64,000 bases of DNA from positions 1 through 64,000 of the forward strand of contig NZ_QHJE01000001.1 of the NCBI RefSeq assembly GCF_013626205.1, given 5' to 3'. The notes below the pieces were generated by a model. The model saw only the letters and a list, made by a program, of their open reading frames with translations. It did no database searches and had not been told where the DNA came from. Positions 1-10,234 of this stretch are shown piece by piece. This DNA comes from Hyphomicrobium methylovorum. Its GTDB lineage: Bacteria > Pseudomonadota > Alphaproteobacteria > Rhizobiales > Hyphomicrobiaceae. The stretch's first letter is position 1. Each line of letters opens with the position of its first letter. Both the position numbers and the translations under genes were made by a program.

Positions 1-1
1 C

Positions 2-370
2 TACGGTGCTTACGGTCACCTCGACCTGAACCTTTCCGGCATCGACTCGAACAACACGTACTACATCAAGGCTGGTATCCGTCAGCGTTGGAACCCGCTC
101 GGTCACACCGTTCTCTACGGTGAGTACCTGAGCGCCGAAAACAATCTCGGTGTGAACGTGGACAGCGGCGGTAGCTTTGATGGTCGCTTTATCGGCACCA
201 CGGGCGTTGATGTCTGGGGTCTTGGTGTTGTTCAGGAAATCGACGCTGCTGCTATGTCGATCTGGCTCAAGTATCGCCATCTTGATGCAGACGCGGTGGA
301 TGAAGATTTTGGTCGTCTGCCGACCGACAACTTCCAGTACGTTGGTTTCGGTGCTCTGATCAACTTCTGA
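2..370 (+). CDS. Outer-membrane porin, C-terminal part (5' end outside window)
   Basis: This is the last 122 residues of a beta-barrel porin of the alphaproteobacterial type, which lets small hydrophilic solutes cross the outer membrane. The frame is open from the left edge of the window. The visible part alternates polar and hydrophobic residues in strand-like stretches (YYIKAGIRQRW, TVLYGEYL, AMSIWLKYRHLD) and ends in VGFGALINF; a terminal Phe is the usual outer-membrane insertion signal recognised by the Bam machinery. A strong hairpin terminator follows 28 nt after the stop. The subfamily cannot be fixed because the N-terminus is missing; the YRHLD and terminal NF pattern is typical of porins annotated in Hyphomicrobium-like organisms. 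Confidence 0.8.
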   Translation, partial: YGAYGHLDLNLSGIDSNNTYYIKAGIRQRWNPLGHTVLYGEYLSAENNLGVNVDSGGSFDGRFIGTTGVDVWGLGVVQEIDAAAMSIWLKYRHLDADAVDEDFGRLPTDNFQYVGFGALINF

Positions 371-397
371 TCTGAAGCCACAGCCAAGAATTGCGAG

Positions 398-422
398 AAG
401 CCGTCCTTCGGGACGGCTTTTT
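398..422 (+). terminator. Rho-independent terminator of the porin gene
   Basis: A 9-bp perfect stem (AAGCCGTCC / GGACGGCTT) with a stable TTCG tetraloop runs straight into a T-run. It lies 28 nt after the porin stop codon and upstream of the next gene, so it should end the porin transcript. Confidence 0.92.
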
Positions 423-490
423 CGTTTTGCGGGAATGCCGTGACACCAAGCCTGCGTTGTTCCAGGCCTGCGATCCGCTAAACTCGGGTT

Positions 491-1666
491 ATGTTCGAGA
501 CATTCTTTTCAGAGTTGCGTGCGGCCAAGCTGCCGGTAACGCTCAAAGAGTACCTGCTCTTGCTGGAGGCCGTCGGATCCGGCGTCGCCGGACGGCGTGT
601 CGAAGATTTTTATTATCTCGCACGCGCGACGCTCGTGAAGGACGAGCGTAATCTCGATCGTTTCGATCAGGTGTTCGCGCACGTCTTCAAAGGCATCGAG
701 ATGTCTTCGGAGACGCTTGAAACGGAAATTCCTGAGGAATGGCTCCGTCGCATCAGCACGCTGCATCTCAGTGAGGAAGACAAAGCGAAGATCGCTGAAC
801 TCGGCGGTTGGGACAAGATCATGGAGGAACTGAAGAAGCGCCTCGCCGAACAGAAGGAACGCCACCAGGGCGGTAACAAGTGGATCGGAACGGGCGGCAC
901 ATCACCGTTCGGTGCTTACGGTTACAACCCCGCGGGCATTCGTATCGGTCAGCACGAAAGCCGGCATCGCCGCGCTATCAAGGTTTGGGATAAACGCGAG
1001 TTCAAGGACCTTGCAGGCACCTCCGAAGTCGGCACGCGCAACATCAAAGTTGCATTGAGAAAGCTTCGTCAGTTTGCGCGTACGGGAGCTGCATCGGAAC
1101 TCGATCTCGACGGCACGATCCGGGGCACGGCGGAGAACGGCTATCTCGACATTCGGATGCGCGCGGAGAAACACAACACCGTCAAGCTGCTGATGTTCTT
1201 CGACGTCGGCGGGTCGATGGACGATCACATCAAAGAGGTCGAAGAACTGTTCTCCGCGGTGCGCACGGAATTCAAACATCTCGAGTACTTCTACTTTCAC
1301 AACTGCCTTTACGAGGGCGTGTGGCAGGACAATTCCCGGCGCTGGACCGACAAGATTCCAACGTGGCAGGTGCTCAATACCTACGGCGCGGATTATAAGG
1401 TGATCTTCATCGGCGACGCGTCGATGAGCCCGTATGAAATCAGTATGCCGGGCGGTTCCGTCGAGCACATGAACGAAGAGCCGGGTGCTCTCTGGCTGTC
1501 GCGCATGCTTGAGACTTACAAACACGCGATCTGGCTCAATCCGCTCAACGAAGCTCACTGGGGCTGGACGCCGTCCGTCGGCATGGTGCGGCGGCTCTTC
1601 AATGGGCGAATGTATCCACTGACGCTCGACGGTCTGGATGCTGCAATGCGGGAACTGATGCGCTGA
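491..1666 (+). CDS. CoxE-like VWA domain protein
   Basis: This 391-residue protein belongs to the VWA-containing CoxE-like family. Members usually pair with a MoxR-type AAA+ ATPase as a chaperone that remodels or inserts metals into partner enzymes. A helical N-terminal half (about 1-130) is followed by a basic linker and a C-terminal VWA-like half. The metal-site (MIDAS) motif is seen as DVGGS at residues 238-242, so it reads D-x-G-x-S rather than D-x-S-x-S. There is no signal peptide, so it should act in the cytoplasm. No MoxR-type ATPase lies next to it in this window: upstream is a terminated porin gene, downstream an unrelated lipoprotein. The family call is firm; the client protein is unknown. 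Confidence 0.85.
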   Translation: MFETFFSELRAAKLPVTLKEYLLLLEAVGSGVAGRRVEDFYYLARATLVKDERNLDRFDQVFAHVFKGIEMSSETLETEIPEEWLRRISTLHLSEEDKAKIAELGGWDKIMEELKKRLAEQKERHQGGNKWIGTGGTSPFGAYGYNPAGIRIGQHESRHRRAIKVWDKREFKDLAGTSEVGTRNIKVALRKLRQFARTGAASELDLDGTIRGTAENGYLDIRMRAEKHNTVKLLMFFDVGGSMDDHIKEVEELFSAVRTEFKHLEYFYFHNCLYEGVWQDNSRRWTDKIPTWQVLNTYGADYKVIFIGDASMSPYEISMPGGSVEHMNEEPGALWLSRMLETYKHAIWLNPLNEAHWGWTPSVGMVRRLFNGRMYPLTLDGLDAAMRELMR

Positions 1667-1819
1667 CGGGCGCCCGCTGAGCGCCGCGTTTTCCCCATCT
1701 GGTGTGCTCTATCTGATGCTTATGGCATCGATCATCCCCGCAAAACCGAGCCCGCACAGTTGACCGTTTCGGCGGTGTCGGTCATCTGATAGGAAGGGTT
1801 GGGGAACTCGGGCACGCCT

Positions 1820-2335
1820 ATGCACATCAAGCAGATCGTATTCGTGGCAATTTCGGCCGTCAGCCTCGCTGGCTGCGGCGCTAGTTTGTCGGGTCCGACA
1901 ACGGGTTCGCTATTTGGTGCGAAGCCTGCGCCAACGGCGGCGAATGATTCGCTTTCCCGCACGATGGGTGTGGCCGCGACCTCTGCACGCGCAGTTCGGT
2001 GCGGTTATAATTTCGATCCGGCGAAGTTGCGCAGCCAGTACCTGGCTAGCGAAACGGCCGCCAACCCCGCCGATGCAGAGAAGCTGGGGCAAGTCTACGA
2101 TACGGCGTTCCGGGGTGTCGCGAAAGCGGTCGCCGAAAACGGCGCCGACTACTGCACGGCCCAAAAGACTGCCGGCATCAAGGTTGCCCTCAATCGCCAT
2201 CTCGCGGGTGACTATACGCCAGCGCCGCCTGAGGTCGTACAGGAAGATGGCATATTCGGTAGCTGGGGTAGCAGCGGTGGTGGAACCTCATCGTCCAACC
2301 AGGGCGCTAATATGCAAGACATCTACGCCCACTAA
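1820..2335 (+). CDS. Hypothetical lipoprotein
   Basis: This is a predicted 171-residue lipoprotein of unknown function. The ATG at 1820 is preferred over an upstream TTG (1799), because it places a clean signal sequence (MHIKQIVFVAISAVSLAGC) at the N-terminus with lipobox LAGC. The mature protein has two further Cys residues (in VRCGYNF and DYCTAQK), spaced about 60 residues apart, that could form a disulfide, and a Gly/Ser-rich tail after residue 145. A GGGGA sequence lies about 14 nt upstream of the ATG, which is a long spacing. It stands alone between the VWA gene and a membrane protein gene. No characterised family is recognised. Confidence 0.75.
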   Translation: MHIKQIVFVAISAVSLAGCGASLSGPTTGSLFGAKPAPTAANDSLSRTMGVAATSARAVRCGYNFDPAKLRSQYLASETAANPADAEKLGQVYDTAFRGVAKAVAENGADYCTAQKTAGIKVALNRHLAGDYTPAPPEVVQEDGIFGSWGSSGGGTSSSNQGANMQDIYAH

Positions 2336-2398
2336 CGTTGCCGTTATCGTGAGATTTGCGGCATAAACTCCCTCAGTGTGCTCGGGGACGATTGTTTC

Positions 2399-2764
2399 GT
2401 GCAGCAAATTCTCTGGGCTGAAATTCTTTTCAAAGCGATTGGCGGCGCGATCATGATCTTCGCGCCGGTAACCGCTATCCGTCTCGCCGGATTCGCTCGA
2501 CCGGTTTCCAGCTTCGGCCCTCGCCTCCTCGGCGCAGTTTTTCTGGGCGTTGGCGTGGGTATTTGGATTGGCCTGCAGTTTCCGACCGCACGCGGCGCAA
2601 TCGGCCCTGCCGGATTGGTGCCGATCAATCTCATGGCCGCAGGCGCACTTTCCTATCACCTCATTCTTGGAAGCGCGGCTCCGTCGCGCCGGGGCAAATT
2701 CGTCGTCATTTTGCTGACGATTGCGTTTCTTGGCTTTGGGTTTCTCGAAATCGCACACGTTTAA
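2399..2764 (+). CDS. Small integral membrane protein
   Basis: This is a predicted inner-membrane protein of 121 residues with about four hydrophobic segments (near ILFKAIGGAIMIFAP, LLGAVFLGVGVGIWIGL, LVPINLMAAGALSYHLI and VVILLTIAFLGFGFLEI) joined by short loops. The GTG at 2399 is chosen because GGGGA lies 10 nt upstream; a GTG at 2378 would add seven residues but has no visible ribosome-binding site. It starts 63 nt after the lipoprotein stop and could be cotranscribed. No functional family is recognised. Confidence 0.65.
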   Translation: MQQILWAEILFKAIGGAIMIFAPVTAIRLAGFARPVSSFGPRLLGAVFLGVGVGIWIGLQFPTARGAIGPAGLVPINLMAAGALSYHLILGSAAPSRRGKFVVILLTIAFLGFGFLEIAHV

Positions 2765-2869
2765 GAGTCGATTTACGATGCCATCGTAACGCTCGAATAA
2801 TCATTGCGGGATAGAAGCTTAGCGACAGGTTGCGGCCCTGGCCGCGCATCACATTCCGCAAAGGCCCAC

Positions 2870-4126
2870 ATGGACGCCGCCGCTCGCCTCCTTCCATCGC
2901 ATAGCGTTGCGCCACCCGCGCCGATGCCAAAGCAAGCGCGATTGACGGCGAACGACTTTCCCGACGTTACATTTCGCATCGTCACCGAACGCGCGGATTT
3001 TGATGCGCTGGAGAGCGAATGGAATGCACTCTTTGATCGGGCTGCACGCTCCATTCACGTCTTCCAAACTTTCAATTTCTGCTGGCATTGGGCGAACCAC
3101 TATCTCAAGCCCCGCCCGGACGGCCCCTCCTCCCGGCTTTCGATCGTTACGGCTCACCGCGCGGGGCGGCTTATCCTGGTTTGGCCGCTGGTGTCCGAAC
3201 GCGTTCGCGGCGTAACGCAGACGTATTGGATGGGCGAACCGCTCGCTCAGTACGGCGACGCCTTGGTCGACAACGAAGGCGATGCCGACGCGCTCCTGCA
3301 GGCTTCCTATGATTTTCTGAAAGCACAACTTGCGTCAGACTTGTTGCGTCTCAGACGTGTGCGCGCTGATGCCAACGTTGCGGGCATTCTAGCCGACAGC
3401 GGCGCACATGCCGCAGATCACCAGATCGCTCCGTATATGGATCTCTCCAGCGCACCAAACTTTGCGGCCTTTGAAGAACGCTTTAGCAGCAAGGCTCGCC
3501 GAAATCGCAAGCGCCTCGCGCGGCGTCTCGAGGACAAAGGACAGGTTGCGTTCTTACGTCTTCGCGGCGGTGAAGCAGCGGGCGATCTTGCGCAGCGCGC
3601 GATTGCACTGAAGTCCGCTTGGTTGAAAGATCGCGGTCTCGTCTCCAACGCTTTTTCCGACGCGCGCGCCTCCAGCGTGTTTGCAGATCTCGCCAAGGGA
3701 TTTGCCAAACCTGCGGGCTGTATTGTTTCGGCGTTGACCGTCGACGGCGAATGCGCGGCTCTCGATATTGCATTTGCCTGCAAAGGCCGCCTGGCCGTGC
3801 ATGTGATGGCGTTCAATCTTGAATTCGAGAAGTCCGGCGTTGGCGTGCTTCTTCTCGAACACGGCCTGAAGGATGCCTACACCGAGCAAATCGCAAGTTA
3901 CGACCTGATGGCGCCGGGGGACGCTTATAAGCTCGATTGGTGCGACCGGTCGGAGGACGTAATCGATTGGGTGCAGCCGCTCAATGCGAAGGGCTACGCG
4001 TATTCGCGGGTTTATCTCGGCTTTTTGCGCACCCGGCTTAAAGCGTGGCTGAAGGCGCTGCCGCAGCCGATGCGCCGGTTCATGCGCAAGGACATGCAGA
4101 CCGGCGCCAACAATTCCGCTTCGTGA
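2870..4126 (+). CDS. CelD/BcsL-type GNAT acetyltransferase
   Basis: This 418-residue protein resembles the GNAT-superfamily acyltransferases annotated as CelD/BcsL, associated with polysaccharide modification. The middle contains a basic stretch (SKARRNRKRLARRLE) followed by the GNAT-like region, where residues such as GYRFGLAFN-type loops in relatives correspond here to LDIAFACKGRLAVHVMAFN and the conserved ending ASYDLMAPGDAYKLDW. The start is the ATG at 2870 with AAAGG about 6 nt upstream; a TTG further upstream (2804) has no Shine-Dalgarno sequence. No signal peptide is present. It runs convergently with the ferredoxin reductase gene, only 7 nt apart. The acceptor is unknown; envelope or exopolysaccharide acylation is an inference from the family. 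Confidence 0.75.
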   Translation: MDAAARLLPSHSVAPPAPMPKQARLTANDFPDVTFRIVTERADFDALESEWNALFDRAARSIHVFQTFNFCWHWANHYLKPRPDGPSSRLSIVTAHRAGRLILVWPLVSERVRGVTQTYWMGEPLAQYGDALVDNEGDADALLQASYDFLKAQLASDLLRLRRVRADANVAGILADSGAHAADHQIAPYMDLSSAPNFAAFEERFSSKARRNRKRLARRLEDKGQVAFLRLRGGEAAGDLAQRAIALKSAWLKDRGLVSNAFSDARASSVFADLAKGFAKPAGCIVSALTVDGECAALDIAFACKGRLAVHVMAFNLEFEKSGVGVLLLEHGLKDAYTEQIASYDLMAPGDAYKLDWCDRSEDVIDWVQPLNAKGYAYSRVYLGFLRTRLKAWLKALPQPMRRFMRKDMQTGANNSAS

Positions 4127-4133
4127 TCGTCGC

Positions 4134-5539
<1,406 letters not shown>

Positions 5540-5684
5540 GATCTATTGTGCGTCCTGTATTTTCCAGGGAGCCAGTGCCACCGGACTTCGAAGGGTTGTG
5601 CAGTTATCTAGCGCGCACAATTAGATTGCCGTTGCTGGCATTTCAAGCCGGACAGCCCTCAACTGCGTCCGTTTGAACGGCCTT

Positions 5685-6026
5685 TCAACGACCTTGGTAT
5701 GTGTTCTCTATGAATGTTCGGGCCTCTGCCGCCGCGGCTTCGAGCTGTAGCAGGGCATCGTCCTTCGCCGCCTGATCCGGGCTTGCGGCAAGGCTTTCCG
5801 CCATCTGAGCGATGTCGGCCAGACGCGCGGCACCGACGGCGCGGCTTGAGCCTTTCAGCGTGTGGGCCGCGATTTTCCAATCGCGCTCGCTTGTGGCGGC
5901 CTTGAGCAACGCCATCGTCTCGGGCAGTTGCGTGAGAAAAAGGCCGAGGATTTCCTTCTCCAACGCCTGATCGCCGAACGTGTAGCGACGCAAATGCTCG
6001 AAATCTATTGGATCAGTTGAATGCAC
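5685..6026 (-). CDS. Hpt histidine phosphotransfer domain protein
   Basis: This 113-residue protein is a single Hpt domain, a four-helix relay that passes phosphoryl groups between histidine kinases and response regulators. The phosphorylated His lies in the motif AHTLKGSSRAVG. The gene begins with GTG at 6026, with GGAAGGA a few bases upstream. It stands alone with no kinase or regulator beside it, so the relay partners must be elsewhere on the chromosome. In alphaproteobacteria stand-alone Hpt proteins such as ChpT-like or PAS-hybrid partners connect cell-cycle or stress circuits, but nothing here shows which applies. Confidence 0.88.
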   Translation of the reverse strand: MHSTDPIDFEHLRRYTFGDQALEKEILGLFLTQLPETMALLKAATSERDWKIAAHTLKGSSRAVGAARLADIAQMAESLAASPDQAAKDDALLQLEAAAAEARTFIENTYQGR

Positions 6027-6460
6027 GGTTCCTTCCGGCGCAGCCTTGCTGCGGCTCTATCTCGTTGTCGAAACGCCGACGATGCCCTGACTTTTCTCGG
6101 TACACGGGCACCTGCTGTCGGACGTTGCATCATCTGTCGCGGCCAAGTTTTCCCCAGACTTTCGCACGTTGAAAATAACTCCCGGTAAAGGCCGACCCGA
6201 CTTTTTCGTCGCCGTCCGATACGCGCCGATGACTCGCAATTCTCGCGTGTATTCCGCATTTTACGCCCGCGGCCGCCGCAATGCCGCCGTAAACGGTGGA
6301 CGAGTTTCTAAGCCCTTGTGATGCATAGGCATTTCTTATGGTTACGCGTTGCTTTCCAATTTGCGCCCAATTGAAAGTCCTATAGGGTGGGAAGATTATC
6401 CGGCAGGTCCGCGCGCACGGACCGATGTGGGACGCCGGTGTGAGTGGGGGACGGTGCGCA
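6027..6460. other. Noncoding region between the Hpt gene and the coiled-coil gene
   Basis: These 434 bases separate two divergent genes and must carry both promoters. No convincing ORF, RNA gene or strong hairpin was found. A TTGAAAGTCCTATAGGG stretch near 6371-6387 contains a possible -10-like CTATAG. A GGGGGA ribosome-binding site lies about 10 nt before the ATG at 6461. Confidence 0.5.
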
Positions 6461-9169
6461 ATGTCGCAAGACCAGATTACGAAGCTCATGGCGATCGCGG
6501 GCCGAACCGCCGCTACCGAGCCGAGCCTTGGATCAGTAACGCCTGAGAACCCGGAGCCGGGCCCAGCTCTTCCGCCTCCCCTGCTCGGCGCCGAAGTGCG
6601 GCAGCCGGCAATTGCTGAAACCCCAGCTCCTGTTGATGACGCGCCTTCGCGTCGTGTTGCGCGGCGCCGTCCGGCTGGTCCCGTTCGCGGAAAGATCGCT
6701 GCCAACGATGACGTGCCGAGCATCGGCGGCCTCATCTACGCGCTTGAACAGAAGCCATCGAGCAAGGTCTTCCGTCTCGCAACGATCGGCAGCATTGTTT
6801 GGGCCATCGGTGGACTTGCCGTCGGCGCTATGACGCTGGCGCCCGAGTGGCAGGCAGGAACTTCATTCTCCGCGCTCCTCGTCCATCCGACGACGTTTTA
6901 CACGCTGACCGCAATCATCGCGCCGGTGGGCATCATCTGGATGCTGGCGCTGTTGAGCTGGCACATCGCTTCGCTGGCGCTCAAGTCTTCGACAATGAGC
7001 GAAGTTGCGATCCGTCTTGCTGAGCCGGATCGTACGGCGGAACAATCGATCGCAAGTCTCGGACAGGCGGTGCGGCGGCAAGTATCGTTCATGAACGATG
7101 CCGTATCGCGCGCGCTCGGACGTGCGGGCGAGCTCGAAGCGCTGGTTCACAACCACGTGGCGGAACTCGAACGCTCGTATGAGCAGAACGAGCAGCGCAT
7201 TCGCGATCTCATCAAGGAACTGAGCGGCGAGCGGCACGCGCTGGTCAACACCTCGACAAGCGTTACCGACACGCTGAAGACTCTCGGCACGGAAATCCCG
7301 GCGCTGATCGAACGGCTCTCGACGCAGCAAGTCACGCTCTCCGGGATCATCGCCGGGGCTGGAGAAAACCTCGCCAACCTCGAAGGTTCGCTCGCGACGG
7401 CCACGGGCAAATTCGAAGGCGCTGTCGGTGCGCGGACGCAGCAGCTTCAGTCCGTTTTGGAAGATTACACGACGGCGTTCGCGACGGCTCTCGGTACGCG
7501 TACCGAGCAGATGCGCCTTACGTTCGACGACTACATGCAGACTCTCGACACGACGCTCGGTAATCGCACCGAGAACTTGCAGACAGTCTTTGAAGAATAC
7601 GGCCGCGCCCTCGATACGACGCTCTCGAACCGCGCGCAGGCTCTCGATATCCAACTCGTTGAACGCACCCGTTCGCTCGATGAAGCGTTCCAGAAGCGCC
7701 TCGAGCTGTTTGACGATCAGATCGTGCGTTCGACATCGGCGATCGATGCGGCGGTGAGCGAAAAGGCATCGCTGCTGACGAACGCATTGGAGCTGCACGC
7801 GAGCACGTTCCGCGAAACGATTTCGCGGCAGGCCGCTGATCTCGACGACTCCGTTATGAACGGCATCAGCGCGGTACGGCGGACCAGCGAAAACATCACG
7901 CGCCAGACGATGAAGGCGATCGACGGTCTCGCGAAGCAATCCGGCGCGCTTCAGAACGTTGCCGAAAATCTGTTCTCGCAAATTCACGGCGTCACCGATC
8001 GCTTTGAAAGCCACGGCGAGCAGATCCTCAAGGCAGCGAACGTTCTCGATACGGCGAACGTGCGTATTGAATCGACGCTGTCTTCGCGGCACGCCGAGAT
8101 CAGCCAGACGCTCGATCGGTTTTCCGGCAAGGCCGACGAATTCGGGCGCACGCTTGCGGGCTATTCGACCGATCTCGAAGGATCGCTTTCCAATATCGAG
8201 ATCAAGGCGCGCGCCATTGCGGAAGAGCTGCGCGACGGCGCGACGAGCCGTTCGCGTGCACTTATGGCGGAACTCGAACGCGTCAAGACGGAAACCGAAG
8301 CCGAGAGCAGCCGCGCATTGTCAGATTTGCGCACGCGCTTCCAAAGCGTCTCCGGCGAACTGACACGCGAGTTCGAAGAGCTTTCCGGCCAACTGTCGTC
8401 GGCTTCGGAAGAGACACGTCAACGAGCAGCGGAAGCTGCCGCGACGCTTGCCCGCGAACAAGCGCGTATTCGCGAAGAAGCTGCACGCTTCCCCTCCTCC
8501 ACGCGTGAAACAGCGGAATCCATGCGTCGCGCGCTGCAGGATCAGTTGCGTGCCGTCGAACAGCTCACGCAAATTTCGCAGCGTGCAAACTCGCCGCGCG
8601 ATGTGATGCGTCCTGAGATGCCCAAAGCCGCGCGACCGCCAATGTCGTTGACGTCTGCGCTGACTCAGCAGGAGACGCCGTCGAGCCGTGGCAAGGGTGC
8701 AGGTTCCACCGATGCTCGCGAGGGCTGGTCGCTGGGTGACCTTCTTGCGCGTGCTTCGCACGAGGATGCGGCGCATGCCGCCCACAATCCGCAGCCGCCT
8801 CCTCAGGCCCCGCGCCAAGCTCCGCCTGCAAGCAGCCCGGCGCGCCTCGACATCGCGACGATCGCAAGAGCGCTCGATCCGGCAACGGCGTCGGCGATCT
8901 GGAGCCGTATTCGCGCTGGCCAACGCCAAGTCATGGTGCGCAGCATCTACGCACCTGAGGCGCGCGCACTGTTCGATCAAATCGCAAGCCGAATTCGCTC
9001 TGACGGCGAACTCGAGCAATCGATCTTCCGCTACCTCTCGGACTTCGAGCGCATCATCAAGGATGCGGAGATGCGCGATCCCAGCGGACGGACCGCGCAG
9101 GGCCACCTCGTTTCCGATACCGGGCGCGTCTATCTCTTCCTCGCGCACGCCGCGGGCCGCATCCGCTAA
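6461..9169 (+). CDS. Large membrane-anchored coiled-coil protein with 22-residue repeats
   Basis: This 902-residue protein is conserved in architecture among alphaproteobacteria, where it is often labelled kinesin-like or apolipoprotein-like. A Pro/Arg-rich N-terminus (about 1-85) precedes two hydrophobic segments around residues 105-175, which anchor it in the inner membrane. A very long helical region follows (about 190-720), including at least six consecutive 22-residue units encoded at 7427-7822 with pattern R-x-x-x-L-(x)n-L-D. A Pro-rich linker leads to a C-terminal domain of about 110 residues containing QVMVRSIYAPEARALFDQI. The ATG at 6461 is preferred to an ATG at 6425 because GGGGGA precedes it. 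A structural or envelope-spacing role is an inference; no enzymatic motif is seen. Confidence 0.75.
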   Translation: MSQDQITKLMAIAGRTAATEPSLGSVTPENPEPGPALPPPLLGAEVRQPAIAETPAPVDDAPSRRVARRRPAGPVRGKIAANDDVPSIGGLIYALEQKPSSKVFRLATIGSIVWAIGGLAVGAMTLAPEWQAGTSFSALLVHPTTFYTLTAIIAPVGIIWMLALLSWHIASLALKSSTMSEVAIRLAEPDRTAEQSIASLGQAVRRQVSFMNDAVSRALGRAGELEALVHNHVAELERSYEQNEQRIRDLIKELSGERHALVNTSTSVTDTLKTLGTEIPALIERLSTQQVTLSGIIAGAGENLANLEGSLATATGKFEGAVGARTQQLQSVLEDYTTAFATALGTRTEQMRLTFDDYMQTLDTTLGNRTENLQTVFEEYGRALDTTLSNRAQALDIQLVERTRSLDEAFQKRLELFDDQIVRSTSAIDAAVSEKASLLTNALELHASTFRETISRQAADLDDSVMNGISAVRRTSENITRQTMKAIDGLAKQSGALQNVAENLFSQIHGVTDRFESHGEQILKAANVLDTANVRIESTLSSRHAEISQTLDRFSGKADEFGRTLAGYSTDLEGSLSNIEIKARAIAEELRDGATSRSRALMAELERVKTETEAESSRALSDLRTRFQSVSGELTREFEELSGQLSSASEETRQRAAEAAATLAREQARIREEAARFPSSTRETAESMRRALQDQLRAVEQLTQISQRANSPRDVMRPEMPKAARPPMSLTSALTQQETPSSRGKGAGSTDAREGWSLGDLLARASHEDAAHAAHNPQPPPQAPRQAPPASSPARLDIATIARALDPATASAIWSRIRAGQRQVMVRSIYAPEARALFDQIASRIRSDGELEQSIFRYLSDFERIIKDAEMRDPSGRTAQGHLVSDTGRVYLFLAHAAGRIR

Positions 9170-9247
9170 TCACCTTCGAGCTCCGTGCTGGCTGTTCAGC
9201 CCGCGCGGACGCCACTATCCGATCTCCATCGAGTGGATTGATCTGCG

Positions 9248-10222
9248 ATGCCTGTTCTGCTCGACGTCCGAAGCGAGGTCTGGCCGCTCAAGGAGCGCTT
9301 TAGCATCTCTCGCGGCGCGAAGACCGCTGCTGAAGTCGTCGTCGTCTCGTTGGGCGACGGCGCGCATCGCGGGCGCGGAGAGTCCGTGCCCTACGCGCGA
9401 TATGGCGAAAGCGTTGCGGGTGTCATCGATGATATTCGCCGCGTCGCTGGCAATCTGACAACCCGCGTGGCGCTGCTCGATCTTCTTCCGCCCGGTGCCG
9501 CGAGGAATGCTCTCGACTGTGCGCTGTGGGATCTCGATTGCAAACGAACCGGGCAACGGGCAGCGGCGCTCGCGAACCTGCCCCAACCGGCCGACGTTTT
9601 AACGGCCTACACGATCAGCCTGGCTACGCCCGAACAAATGGCTGAAAAGGCACTTGCCGTTTCCAATCTTCCGCTGCTGAAACTTAAGCTCGGCGGCGAC
9701 GGCGATGGAGTTCGGATGCGCGCTGTTCGTGCAGCCCGTCCGGATGCTCGCCTTCTTGTCGATGCCAACGAGGCCTGGTCCGCAACGGATCTCGCGGCTC
9801 TGATCGCCGATGCTTCCGACTGCGGGATCGAAGTCATCGAACAGCCGTTACCCGCGCAAGCGGACGATGCGCTGAAGGACGTCGAGCACCTCGTCCCGAT
9901 CTGCGCTGACGAAAGCGTTCACACGAGCGCCGATCTCGACCGGATTTCTTCTCTCTACGATGCGGTCAATATCAAGCTCGATAAGGCCGGCGGACTGACC
10001 GGCGCCCTCGACCTCTTGCAGCAAGCTCGCGGACGCGGGCTGAAAATCATGATCGGTTCGATGGTCGCGACGTCGCTCGCTGTTGCACCGGCGTTGCTTC
10101 TTGCGCCGCATGCCGATTGGGTCGACTTGGACGGGCCGCTTCTGCTCGGCGCGGATCGCGAGTTCGGTGTCTTAATCGAAAACGGACGTATTTTTCCGCC
10201 GCCGCCTGAGCTTTGGGGCTAA
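9248..10222 (+). CDS. Dipeptide epimerase / N-acetylglutamate racemase-like enolase-superfamily enzyme
   Basis: This 324-residue protein is a muconate-lactonising subgroup member of the enolase superfamily, most like L-Ala-D/L-Glu epimerases and DgcA. These enzymes epimerise the alpha carbon of an acidic residue, typically in recycling murein peptides. Metal and acid/base residues are visible in LKLKLGG (catalytic Lys), LLVDANEAW (metal Asp), the metal-ligand Glu in VIEQPL, the metal-ligand Asp in CADESVH and NIKLDKAGG (second Lys). The length is normal. Its usual DUF1611 partner (DgcN) is not adjacent, which favours the dipeptide epimerase reading. It ends 12 nt from the convergent MFS gene. 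Confidence 0.88.
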   Translation: MPVLLDVRSEVWPLKERFSISRGAKTAAEVVVVSLGDGAHRGRGESVPYARYGESVAGVIDDIRRVAGNLTTRVALLDLLPPGAARNALDCALWDLDCKRTGQRAAALANLPQPADVLTAYTISLATPEQMAEKALAVSNLPLLKLKLGGDGDGVRMRAVRAARPDARLLVDANEAWSATDLAALIADASDCGIEVIEQPLPAQADDALKDVEHLVPICADESVHTSADLDRISSLYDAVNIKLDKAGGLTGALDLLQQARGRGLKIMIGSMVATSLAVAPALLLAPHADWVDLDGPLLLGADREFGVLIENGRIFPPPPELWG

Positions 10223-10234
10223 CGCGCTTCCGTT

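Noticed and set aside
6863-8092. A 409-codon antisense frame in the coiled-coil gene
   Set aside because: It is Arg-rich with no motif and is a by-product of the codon bias of the sense gene.
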